Shown piece after piece: positions 31,834-40,319 of a stretch of DNA of 54,243 bases (position 1 is the first letter of the stretch; each line of letters starts with the position of its first letter). Source of the DNA: Lachnospiraceae bacterium. GTDB taxonomy: Bacteria; Bacillota; Clostridia; Lachnospirales; Lachnospiraceae. Where the stretch lies: assembly GCA_015057505.1 (NCBI GenBank), contig SVEG01000021.1, forward strand, positions 1-54,243. Reading direction: 5' to 3'. The notes beneath the pieces are model-generated. The model searched no databases, was not told the DNA's origin, and was given only the letters and a program-made list of their open reading frames with translations. The position numbers and the translations under genes were made by a program.

Positions 31834-32865
31834 ATGGCAAAAGTAGTAACAATGGGTGAAATCATGCTTAGACTTTCAACACCCGGTAACGAGAAATTTA
31901 TCCAGGCAGACGAATTTGACGTATGCTACGGCGGTGGTGAGGCTAACGTAGCAGTTTCATTGGCTAACTATGGTCATGATGCTGAGTTCGTAACAAAGGT
32001 TCCGAACAATCCTATCGGTGAGTGTGCAGTAGCAGCTCTTCGTAAAATGAATGTTGAGACAAAGAACATCGCTAAGGGTGGCGAGAGACTTGGTATTTAC
32101 TTCCTTGAGACAGGTGCAGCTATGAGAGCTTCTAACGTTGTATATGACAGAGCTCATTCTTCAATCTCTACAGCAGTTGCTGCAGATTTTGATTTTGATA
32201 AGATTTTTGAAGGTGCAGACTGGTTCCACTTTACAGGAATTACTCCTGCTGTTTCAGATGCTGCGGCTGAACTTACAGAGATCGCTTGTAAGGCAGCTAA
32301 GAAGGCAGGCGTTAAGGTTTCTGTAGACCTTAACTTCCGTAAGAAATTATGGTCATCTGAGAAGGCTCAGAAGGTTATGTCTAACCTTATGCAGTACGTA
32401 GACGTTTGTATCGGTAATGAAGAGGATGCAGAGAAGGTTCTCGGTTTCAAGCCCGGTAATACAGATGTTACAAGCGGTGACCTCGAACTTGCAGGCTACC
32501 AGGATATCTTTAAGCAGATGGTGGACAAGTTCAACTTCGAATATGTAATCAGCTCACTCCGTGTAAGTCACTCAGCTTCAGATAACGGCTGGTCAGCATG
32601 TATCTACAGCAGAGATACTAAGGAGTTCTATCATTCAAGAGAGTACAGAATTGCTCCTATCGTTGACCGTGTAGGTGGCGGCGATTCATTCGCAGCAGGT
32701 GTTATCTGTGGTTTCCTTGATAACAAGAGCTTCAAGGATGCTTTAGAGTACGGCGTAGCAGCTTCAGCTCTTAAGCACACAATCCCCGGAGACTTCAACT
32801 TAGTTTCCAGAGCAGACGTAGACAACCTTGTAGGTGGCGACGGCTCAGGACGTGTACAGAGATAA
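31834..32865 (+). CDS. kdgK: 2-keto-3-deoxygluconate kinase (PfkB family)
   Basis: A 343-residue ribokinase-family sugar kinase. GGGEANVAVSLANYG is the N-terminal substrate-binding region, and DRVGGGDSFAAGVICGF is the C-terminal PfkB signature with the catalytic Asp. Next to kdgA and divergent from uxaC it is best read as KdgK, phosphorylating KDG to KDPG. GGAGG precedes ATG 31834 by seven bases; an upstream in-frame ATG at 31786 falls inside the intergenic stem structure. Codon use in kdgA and kdgK suggests strong expression. Confidence 0.92.
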   Translation: MAKVVTMGEIMLRLSTPGNEKFIQADEFDVCYGGGEANVAVSLANYGHDAEFVTKVPNNPIGECAVAALRKMNVETKNIAKGGERLGIYFLETGAAMRASNVVYDRAHSSISTAVAADFDFDKIFEGADWFHFTGITPAVSDAAAELTEIACKAAKKAGVKVSVDLNFRKKLWSSEKAQKVMSNLMQYVDVCIGNEEDAEKVLGFKPGNTDVTSGDLELAGYQDIFKQMVDKFNFEYVISSLRVSHSASDNGWSACIYSRDTKEFYHSREYRIAPIVDRVGGGDSFAAGVICGFLDNKSFKDALEYGVAASALKHTIPGDFNLVSRADVDNLVGGDGSGRVQR

Positions 32866-32884
32866 TTTATCTTCATAATTTTTT

Positions 32885-32920
32885 ACACTGCCAATCATAT
32901 CGGTTGGCAGTGTTTTTATT
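32885..32920 (+). terminator. Intrinsic terminator after kdgK
   Basis: ACACTGCCAA and TTGGCAGTGT form a perfect stem followed by a T-rich tract. The first bases of palindromic element copy 3 (32911 onward) overlap the 3' arm and the T tract. Confidence 0.9.
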
Positions 32921-33494
32921 TTCTGCCACCCACCACATCAGCCCCCTCTACAGGCACTGCCGTCTGCCATACAGTACCGGTTTAGGGCGGATATTTAGTT
33001 TCCTCGCAACGTTTACGGTTTTAGGAAGAACTAAGGCTTTTTGCTTTCCATCCTACGATTTTGTGCCGCTCCGAGGAACTCGTTGGAATTGAAGAAGTTC
33101 AGAAGCTTAGAGAATTTTGGAATTTATATATAGTTTAAAGGCACTTAAAAAACGTCGCTCCTTAGGCCCTGCGCGAAATCTCAGTTGATTAGCACGCATA
33201 AGTCTTTGCGATTTCGCAGCAGGACCTTAGTAGCGTTATGTTTTTTTCGTAGCGAAAGCGTGCCTTATAAACTATATATAAATTCCAAAATTCTCTAAGC
33301 TTCTTGTACTTCTATTCAATTCCACTCAGACAACTCTGCGCGGCACAATTAGATGGAAAGCTTAAAAAGCCAAGTTCTTCTAAAAAACCTATGTTGCCTT
33401 CGGAAACTAAATATCCGCCCTAAACCGGTACTGTATGGCAGACGGCAGTGCCTGTAGAGGGGGCTGATGTGGTGGGTGGCAGAAAATAAAAACA
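32911..33494. repeat. Large palindromic intergenic element, copy 3
   Basis: A 584-bp palindrome between kdgK and the Big_2 exoprotein gene. Outer arms 32911-33003 and 33402-33494 are perfect reverse complements over 93 bp. The apical stem (33168-33180 with 33210-33223, one bulge) has a sequence different from copies 1 and 2 but encloses a similar 29-nt loop. Inner blocks are shared with copy 2 in the same orientation, for example TACGATTTTGTGCCGCTCC (left) and CAACTCTGCGCGGCACAAT (right). There is no convincing coding frame. Confidence 0.92.
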
Positions 33495-33543
33495 ATGTTG
33501 AGATATATTGTGTGAAAAATTATGGGGATTTTGTCGTTTAAGG

Positions 33544-33572
33544 TTGATGATTTACAAAAATAAATGTATAAT
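33544..33572 (+). promoter_or_regulatory. Probable sigma-A promoter for the Big_2 exoprotein gene
   Basis: TTGATG (33544-33549), 17-base spacer, TATAAT (33567-33572). It implies a leader of about 135 nt. Confidence 0.7.
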
Positions 33573-33712
33573 ACAAGGTGTATAGGTATAATTAGGTGTT
33601 AAGTACAAGCACTTGTATGCCGATATATAGAGAAAGCCTATAGTGTATATTTTTGTTAAGGTTTTCGGAGAAGGAAATAAGAGGAACCGGACCGGGAAAC
33701 GGAGGACTACGG

Positions 33713-36700
33713 ATGATACATAATAAAAGACAAAAATCAGTTGTTATGTTTTTGGCAACTGTTTTGATTGTTATATTGGGGTTGCGTTTCAGCGTGGCTA
33801 CATTGAATGCGGAGATTATAGCGGATAAGTCGTATGCTATTGCGGTTGATGGTGAGAATATCGACCTTGATGGTACAAATAACGTTGTAGTTTATCTTAA
33901 GTATACGAATTCCGGTGAGATTAATGCGAGTAACATTAACCTTACCTTCCAGCTCGACGGTTCTACAGAGAACTTGCTTGAGGCAAGTGCATATACATGG
34001 GATGTTGAGTATCATGATGCTGTTATGCAGAGTATGTTCCTCGAAAGACCTCTTGCAGAGCCCAGTTATACGCATAGTTTTGATATTACACCTAACAGGG
34101 ATGCACAGGGTAATCTTATCCCCAGTGTTAAGTCTGCAACAGTTAGGGTTTATTATGCAGGAACACTTCTTGCAAACAAAACTTTTTATGTTATTACACC
34201 TATTACCATGAACGGTTTTGTAACAGGGTACGACAGCATTAATTCTAAGTTTATCCTTTTGAAACGTGTTGATGATGATACGGATATTGATAATGATAAT
34301 TCTAACGGTCAGCAGAGAGTTGACAGCCTTGGAAGAGAGATTGAGACAAGTGTTACCTTGGATATCAGTACAACTGAGGATGTGGTTTGGTATTACAGGC
34401 CGAGAACGAGCGAAGACGATAATGACTGGAAAGAAATTAAAGCCAGTGATAATTTCGTAGATGTTTCATATGATGATGTGAATAGCACTGTAACATTTAC
34501 GGCAAAAGAGAAGAGCGGTGGTCTTACCTTTGTCGGAAGAAAGAAAGAAAGTGGTTATTATACCGAGACTGTTGAGTTTGATGTTTTAATTGCTGCATAT
34601 GCTACACCGACGGACAAAAAGGAACTTATCGATATGTATTATGGTAAGGAAGTTTATTATGGTAAAGTTGTTCCTTATGCCGGTGATTTGTTTGTTTGGT
34701 ATGACAGAACAGTTGAAGGTGCAATGGATGTTGTGATGCTTGATGATGATAAAAATCCTACACTTAAACCAAGCGATGCAACGAGAAAGCTTACTGCCAA
34801 TTATTATGGAACGGTTGCACTTGAGTATTCTCCTGTAAGACAGGAACAGGAAGACGAATACAGTACGTTGTATACCAATCTTAAGTGTATTGTGGATGCC
34901 AATGTAATTTTTGATATTATCAAATCTGTCGGTAATACGGGATGGACACGTGTGGCACCCGGTGGTACGGAAGTTTTGTCGGTAGGCAGCCCGATTACAA
35001 TTATGACCAATATAAGGGGCTCTAATGAAGAGGTTCTTGATTGGGCGGTTTCAAATGACGGTGGTGCTCTTTATAAGACACTTGAGGGTTATAATAATGA
35101 AGTTGCGGCAACTGCAATAAGTGCGGGCTCATATAGTGCGGGTTACAGACTTATGGCGCAGAAAGGTTCTCAGCTTGAAATTTCGTGTTCTTCAACACGT
35201 TTATCGGAGAAAAGAGAATTTACAATAATTATAACGGACGGACTTGAGATTGATCCTTCAGCAGTATCGATTTCAGTAGGTGACTCAGTTAATATCGAGG
35301 TTAAAACTACCAACTCTAAGAACCCGATTTATTGGGATATCGTGGATTCGGACGGTAACAGTATTATAGGGGATGCCGAGACCTGCATCAAGTTCTCGAC
35401 TGCACCTGAGAATAAGTCAATTATACGTGTTACGGGTCTTAAGGCAGGTATAGCCTATGTTACCGCAACGCAGTCGGTAGGTAATTCGACCATGACTGCC
35501 AAGTGTAAAGTTACCGTAACAGACAGTCTTGAAGATGTTAATATTTACGGTGAAATTGAAGAAGGTAAAGTGACTATACCTGAAGGCGAAGTTATTGAAC
35601 TTAATGTAGAACTTTGGGATGCCAAAGGTAATCCTTATGTTGTTACGGCAGATGACATTAAGTGGGTATCACTTAATGAAAAAGTTGCAAAAGTTGAGAT
35701 GGATACATATGATCCCAGACTTGCAAGGATTACGGGTGTTGGTGTAGGTAAGGCCTATGTTGCGGTTGTTGCCAATGATATCAGCCAGACGCAGATTGAT
35801 ATTGTTGAGGTAATTGTAGTTGCGGCACCTACGGGAATATTAATAAGCGAACATGTTGTAGAGGATAGTATTGATAATTTCAGCTACAGACTTACGGCGG
35901 AGATTCAGCCACCGGGAGCTCAGGAACTTGAGATAGAATGGACTTCAAGTGATACCAATATTGCTACGGTTAATGAGAACGGTATTGTTTTTTATCACAA
36001 GGCAGGAGAGGTTGTTATTACGGCGAGAGTCGGTGAACATACGGATACGTGTATTTTCAGGATCATTACTCCGATACGAGATATTCTCCTCAGTGAATAC
36101 GAGAAGGTAATGATGATTGGCGAGACGCTTCTTCTTGTAGCTACACCGATGCCCATAGATGCAACCATGAAAGATGTAATTTGGGAGTCTTCAGATACAA
36201 GAGTTGCTACGGTAGAAGAGAGTGGTCTTGTAACTGCGGTTGGTGCAGGTACGGCATTTATTAATTGTCGCGCGGCTAACGGAGATGTTACGGTAAGCTG
36301 TTCAATTACGGTTTATCAGCAGGTTACGGAGATTCAGCTTAATTATGAGAGGCTTACAGTTCGTAAGGGTGCAGTGCTTTGGCTTTATGCGCAGGTTGTA
36401 CCGGATACAGCCATTAACCAGGAAGTAATATGGACATCCTCTAATCCCGAGGTTGCGACAGTTGATGAGTACGGTCAAATAACTGCACTCAAAGCAGGTG
36501 TTACAGAGATTACGGTTACGAGTGTTGATACAGGAGCGAGCGACACTTGTGTACTTACAGTTTCCGAGTCGGTAACAGGTATTACGCTTAATGTCCGTCA
36601 CATGACTATTGAGATTGGAGAGAAATTCGTTCTTATTCCGACAGTGCGACCTGTAGAAGCAGAGAATAAGGATGTTACATGGTTTTCAAGTGATACAAAT

Positions 36701-37792
36701 GTTGCTGTTGTAGACCAGAACGGTGTTGTTACAGGTATACGAGGTGGTACTACTGTGATTGTCTGTCAGACGGTTGATAGAGGACTTATTGCTAGCTGTA
36801 CGATTACTGTTAATGAATATATTACGGAACTTAAGTTTGCAGAGGACGAAGTATATATTCCTAAGGGAGAACTTAAGACACTTGATGTTAAAGTTACGCC
36901 TGCTACCGCGACTAACAAGCATTTTGAATGGAAGTCACAGGATGAGTCAATTCTTACGGTTGATTCAAGCGGTATGGTATATGGTGTTGATTATGGTACG
37001 GTTATAGTTACCGTTTCGACAACAGACGGTTCGGAGAAGAAAGCCACATGTAAGGTTCATGTAATAAAACCCGTTGATAAGATTACACTTAGTGATACAA
37101 TGATACAGGTAAGAGAAGGACTTACACATCAGCTTACGGCAACGATTCATCCGGAGGATGCTTCGATTAAGAAGATAATATGGACTTCGTCAGACACCTC
37201 TATAGCCAAGGTTAACAGCTTTGGTGTTGTAACAGGTGTTAAAGAAGGTGTTTGTACAATTACGGCCACGGCGGCAGACGGTTGCGGAGCATTTGAAAAA
37301 TGTGAAGTAACGGTACTTAAATCAATCCTTGTAACAAGTATAACGGTTAATTCACAGGATACTACGATGGTAGTCGGAGATACTAAGCAGATTACGGCAA
37401 GAATGAAGCCTGTTAATACTACAGAGACGTATTCTTGGGTATCAAGTGATGATTCAATTGCCAAGGTAAGTAAGGATGGTAAGGTTACGGCTGTCGGAGC
37501 AGGAACGGCAACGATTACGGCTGTAACGGATACAAGCGGTGTCGAAGCAAGTTTTAAGGTTACTGTTGTAGCACTTAATACAACGAAGCTTACACTTGAA
37601 CAGTACGATACATATAACTTATATGTTGACGGTGTTACAAGCGGTGTAACATGGTATTCAAGAAATAAGCGAGTTGCTACTGTGACAGCAGGAGGTATGG
37701 TGGTTGGACGTCAGGCGGGTACTACAACGATTGTCGGACGTATTAACGGCAAGAGAGTGGTTTGCGAGGTTACGGTAACCAGCGTAAAATAA
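33713..37792 (+). CDS. Large secreted protein with about ten Ig-like (Big_2) domains
   Basis: A protein of about 1359 residues. An N-terminal hydrophobic segment (VVMFLATVLIVILGLRF) acts as signal or anchor. The first 500 residues contain beta-rich regions without a recognised family. From about residue 520 onward, ten units of about 80-90 residues follow. Most have the Big_2 pattern: a V..G strand, then WTSSDTNIATV, then G.VTAVGAGT and a closing C.I.V strand. No sortase motif, S-layer domain or C-terminal helix is seen. Big_2 arrays act as stalks in adhesins and surface enzymes, but no catalytic or binding head is evident. ATG 33713 is chosen because GGAGG lies seven bases before it. Confidence 0.85.
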   Translation: MIHNKRQKSVVMFLATVLIVILGLRFSVATLNAEIIADKSYAIAVDGENIDLDGTNNVVVYLKYTNSGEINASNINLTFQLDGSTENLLEASAYTWDVEYHDAVMQSMFLERPLAEPSYTHSFDITPNRDAQGNLIPSVKSATVRVYYAGTLLANKTFYVITPITMNGFVTGYDSINSKFILLKRVDDDTDIDNDNSNGQQRVDSLGREIETSVTLDISTTEDVVWYYRPRTSEDDNDWKEIKASDNFVDVSYDDVNSTVTFTAKEKSGGLTFVGRKKESGYYTETVEFDVLIAAYATPTDKKELIDMYYGKEVYYGKVVPYAGDLFVWYDRTVEGAMDVVMLDDDKNPTLKPSDATRKLTANYYGTVALEYSPVRQEQEDEYSTLYTNLKCIVDANVIFDIIKSVGNTGWTRVAPGGTEVLSVGSPITIMTNIRGSNEEVLDWAVSNDGGALYKTLEGYNNEVAATAISAGSYSAGYRLMAQKGSQLEISCSSTRLSEKREFTIIITDGLEIDPSAVSISVGDSVNIEVKTTNSKNPIYWDIVDSDGNSIIGDAETCIKFSTAPENKSIIRVTGLKAGIAYVTATQSVGNSTMTAKCKVTVTDSLEDVNIYGEIEEGKVTIPEGEVIELNVELWDAKGNPYVVTADDIKWVSLNEKVAKVEMDTYDPRLARITGVGVGKAYVAVVANDISQTQIDIVEVIVVAAPTGILISEHVVEDSIDNFSYRLTAEIQPPGAQELEIEWTSSDTNIATVNENGIVFYHKAGEVVITARVGEHTDTCIFRIITPIRDILLSEYEKVMMIGETLLLVATPMPIDATMKDVIWESSDTRVATVEESGLVTAVGAGTAFINCRAANGDVTVSCSITVYQQVTEIQLNYERLTVRKGAVLWLYAQVVPDTAINQEVIWTSSNPEVATVDEYGQITALKAGVTEITVTSVDTGASDTCVLTVSESVTGITLNVRHMTIEIGEKFVLIPTVRPVEAENKDVTWFSSDTNVAVVDQNGVVTGIRGGTTVIVCQTVDRGLIASCTITVNEYITELKFAEDEVYIPKGELKTLDVKVTPATATNKHFEWKSQDESILTVDSSGMVYGVDYGTVIVTVSTTDGSEKKATCKVHVIKPVDKITLSDTMIQVREGLTHQLTATIHPEDASIKKIIWTSSDTSIAKVNSFGVVTGVKEGVCTITATAADGCGAFEKCEVTVLKSILVTSITVNSQDTTMVVGDTKQITARMKPVNTTETYSWVSSDDSIAKVSKDGKVTAVGAGTATITAVTDTSGVEASFKVTVVALNTTKLTLEQYDTYNLYVDGVTSGVTWYSRNKRVATVTAGGMVVGRQAGTTTIVGRINGKRVVCEVTVTSVK

Positions 37793-37815
37793 ATTAACTA
37801 TGAACGGTGAGTAGA

Positions 37816-40299
37816 ATGATAAGGGAAGATTTTTGTAATTGGATTAAAAATAATATAGTATACCTTGACGGTGCAACCGGCTCGAATTTACTTCGGGCCG
37901 GAATGCCTCAAGGGGTATGCCCCGAAAAGTGGATACTTGACAATCCGGAGGTTTTGATAAAACTTCAACAAGAATATGTTGGCGCAGGAAGTAATATTGT
38001 GTATGCGCCAACTTTTGCGTGTAATAGAGTAAAACTTTCGGAGTATGGGCTTGCGGATAAGATAGGCGAAATGAACAGGGAGCTTGTCGCACTTTCTAAG
38101 AAAGCAACAGGTGATAAGGCACTTGTTGCCGGTGATATAACCATGACGGGCAGACAGTTGTATCCCATGGGTACAATGCAGTTTGAAGAGCTTGTGGATA
38201 TATATAAAGAGCAGATTGCATATATCGCAGAAGCGGGAGCAGATCTTATTGTAATCGAGACAATGCTTAGCCTCCAGGAGACAAGAGCGGCAGTTATAGC
38301 GGCAAAAGAGGTTTGTGATTTGCCTGTGATTGCAACCTTGTCATTTGGAGAAAATGGCAAGACATTATTTGGAACTGATGCAAAATCTGCGGCGATTACG
38401 CTTGAAGGACTCGGCGTTGTTGCGGTGGGTATTAATTGTTCGTGCGGTCCCGATCAGCTTGTGGATGTTATCCGGGCTATGAGAAGCGTTGTGCGTATTC
38501 CAGTTATAGCTAAGCCCAATGCAGGACTTCCCGGTCTTGACGGACAGGGTAATACCGTATATTCAATGGGACCGGAAGAATTTGCGGAGTACATGGAAAA
38601 GCTTGTATATGCAGGAGCTACGGTTGTCGGAGGTTGTTGCGGAACATCGCCGGAATATATTGCCATGTTAAATAAAAGGCTTGCAAACGTCGATGTAGAG
38701 GACATTTTGAAGAATACTGTTCCGAATAGTAAAAAAGGACACTATTATATTTGTTCCGAAAGGAATACACTAGAATTTACAATAGACGACAAATTTCTTG
38801 TTATAGGCGAGAGAATCAATCCCACCGGCAAGAAACAATTGCAGGCGGAACTTAAGGCAGGTTCCGTGAATATGGTTCTTGATATGGCTATGGAACAGCA
38901 GGAGAACGGAGCAAGCATACTTGATGTGAATCTGGGTATGGGCGGCATAGACGAAAAAGAAATGATGTTCAAGGTGATTGGCGAACTTACACAGGCTGTT
39001 GATTTACCGCTTTGCATTGATTCGAGTCATGTGGATGTTGTTGAGGCTGCACTTAGGATTTATCCCGGGCGTGCACTCATTAACTCAATCTCATTTGAAG
39101 AAGGTAAACCGGAGAGTTTGTTGCCTCTTGCTAAGAAATACGGTGCGATGTTTATTTTGCTTCCTCTTTCATCTAAGGGACTTCCGGAGAATATGGAAGA
39201 GAAACATAATATAATTAGGGAACTTGTAAGTAAGGCTAAGGAATACGGCCTTACAGAGAATGATATTATTGTTGATGGGCTTGTCACAACGGTAGGCGCT
39301 AATCCGGGTGCTGCTATGGAGACACTTGAGACAATACGTTACTGTAAGGATGAATTGGAACTGGCAACAGTTGTCGGGTTATCTAATATTTCCTTTGGTT
39401 TGCCGGACAGAATAGCGGTTAATACAGCATTTCTTACGATGGCCATACAGTGTGGACTTACGATGGCAATTGCCAATCCCATGCAGGATATGCTTATGAA
39501 GGCTGCGTTTGCATCTGATATGTTGCTTAACAGGGAAGGTGCGGATGTAAGATATATAGAAGCGGCAGACAGATTTGCTAAAAGGGCGGCAATGCAGGTT
39601 ACGACAGCTCCGGTCATTACGGCGAAGGAGACTTTGACCGAGAAATCGGCACAGAAGTCGAATGTACAATCAGAAGAAAAGCCTGTTTTGTATACGGATG
39701 TTTTAAAAGGTAACAAATCAGGAGTTGTCGCACATGCAAAACAATTGTTAAAAGAAGGCGTTTTGCCTGATGAGATGCTTAATTCCATGCTTGTTCCCGC
39801 TATAAATGAAGTAGGGGCATTGTTTGAAAAGCAGATATATTTTTTACCACAGCTTATTAATGCGGCAGAGACAATGAAGCTTGCTATAGAGCAGATTGAA
39901 CCCTTGCTTGAAGGTCAGAATTCCAAAGAAACCAAGGCTACGGTGGTTATGGCTACGGTTCAGGGTGATATTCATGATATTGGTAAGAATCTTGTTGTTC
40001 TTATGCTCAAGAATTACGGCTATAGAGTTATTGATCTTGGTAAGGATGTAAGTTGTGAGAAGATAATTGATACGGCTGTTAAAGAAAATGCTCAGGTTAT
40101 CGGTTTGTCGGCACTTATGACGACCACAATGACAGAAATGAAGAAGGTGGTTACGGCTGTGCGTGCGGGCGGATACGATGTAAAGATAATGGTCGGCGGA
40201 GCTGTTGTAACAGACAGCTATGCTAAGGAAATAGGGGCTGACGGATATGCCAAGGATGCGGCGTCTGCAGTTAAGGTTGTTGGAGATTTGATTGGTTAA
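37816..40299 (+). CDS. metH: Cobalamin-dependent methionine synthase, short form
   Basis: About 827 residues in four modules: homocysteine S-methyltransferase (about 1-290, zinc ligands in GINCSCG and GGCCGTSP), pterin-binding methyltetrahydrofolate domain (about 320-600, VIGERINPTG), helical cap (about 630-700) and B12-binding domain with the His loop GDIHDIGKN. The C-terminal S-adenosylmethionine reactivation domain of the 1227-residue E. coli enzyme is missing, as is usual in Clostridia, where a separate activation protein is used. A GTG three codons upstream is an alternative start. It would need B12; no cobalamin riboswitch is seen in the short gap upstream. Confidence 0.92.
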   Translation: MIREDFCNWIKNNIVYLDGATGSNLLRAGMPQGVCPEKWILDNPEVLIKLQQEYVGAGSNIVYAPTFACNRVKLSEYGLADKIGEMNRELVALSKKATGDKALVAGDITMTGRQLYPMGTMQFEELVDIYKEQIAYIAEAGADLIVIETMLSLQETRAAVIAAKEVCDLPVIATLSFGENGKTLFGTDAKSAAITLEGLGVVAVGINCSCGPDQLVDVIRAMRSVVRIPVIAKPNAGLPGLDGQGNTVYSMGPEEFAEYMEKLVYAGATVVGGCCGTSPEYIAMLNKRLANVDVEDILKNTVPNSKKGHYYICSERNTLEFTIDDKFLVIGERINPTGKKQLQAELKAGSVNMVLDMAMEQQENGASILDVNLGMGGIDEKEMMFKVIGELTQAVDLPLCIDSSHVDVVEAALRIYPGRALINSISFEEGKPESLLPLAKKYGAMFILLPLSSKGLPENMEEKHNIIRELVSKAKEYGLTENDIIVDGLVTTVGANPGAAMETLETIRYCKDELELATVVGLSNISFGLPDRIAVNTAFLTMAIQCGLTMAIANPMQDMLMKAAFASDMLLNREGADVRYIEAADRFAKRAAMQVTTAPVITAKETLTEKSAQKSNVQSEEKPVLYTDVLKGNKSGVVAHAKQLLKEGVLPDEMLNSMLVPAINEVGALFEKQIYFLPQLINAAETMKLAIEQIEPLLEGQNSKETKATVVMATVQGDIHDIGKNLVVLMLKNYGYRVIDLGKDVSCEKIIDTAVKENAQVIGLSALMTTTMTEMKKVVTAVRAGGYDVKIMVGGAVVTDSYAKEIGADGYAKDAASAVKVVGDLIG

Positions 40300-40319
40300 T
40301 TACGAAGAGAGATGAGATT

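Noticed and set aside
35230-37792. Tandem repeat pattern resembling a repeat array
   Set aside because: The repetition is at protein level (Big_2 domains of about 85 residues) with diverged DNA, so it is neither a CRISPR array nor a DNA satellite.
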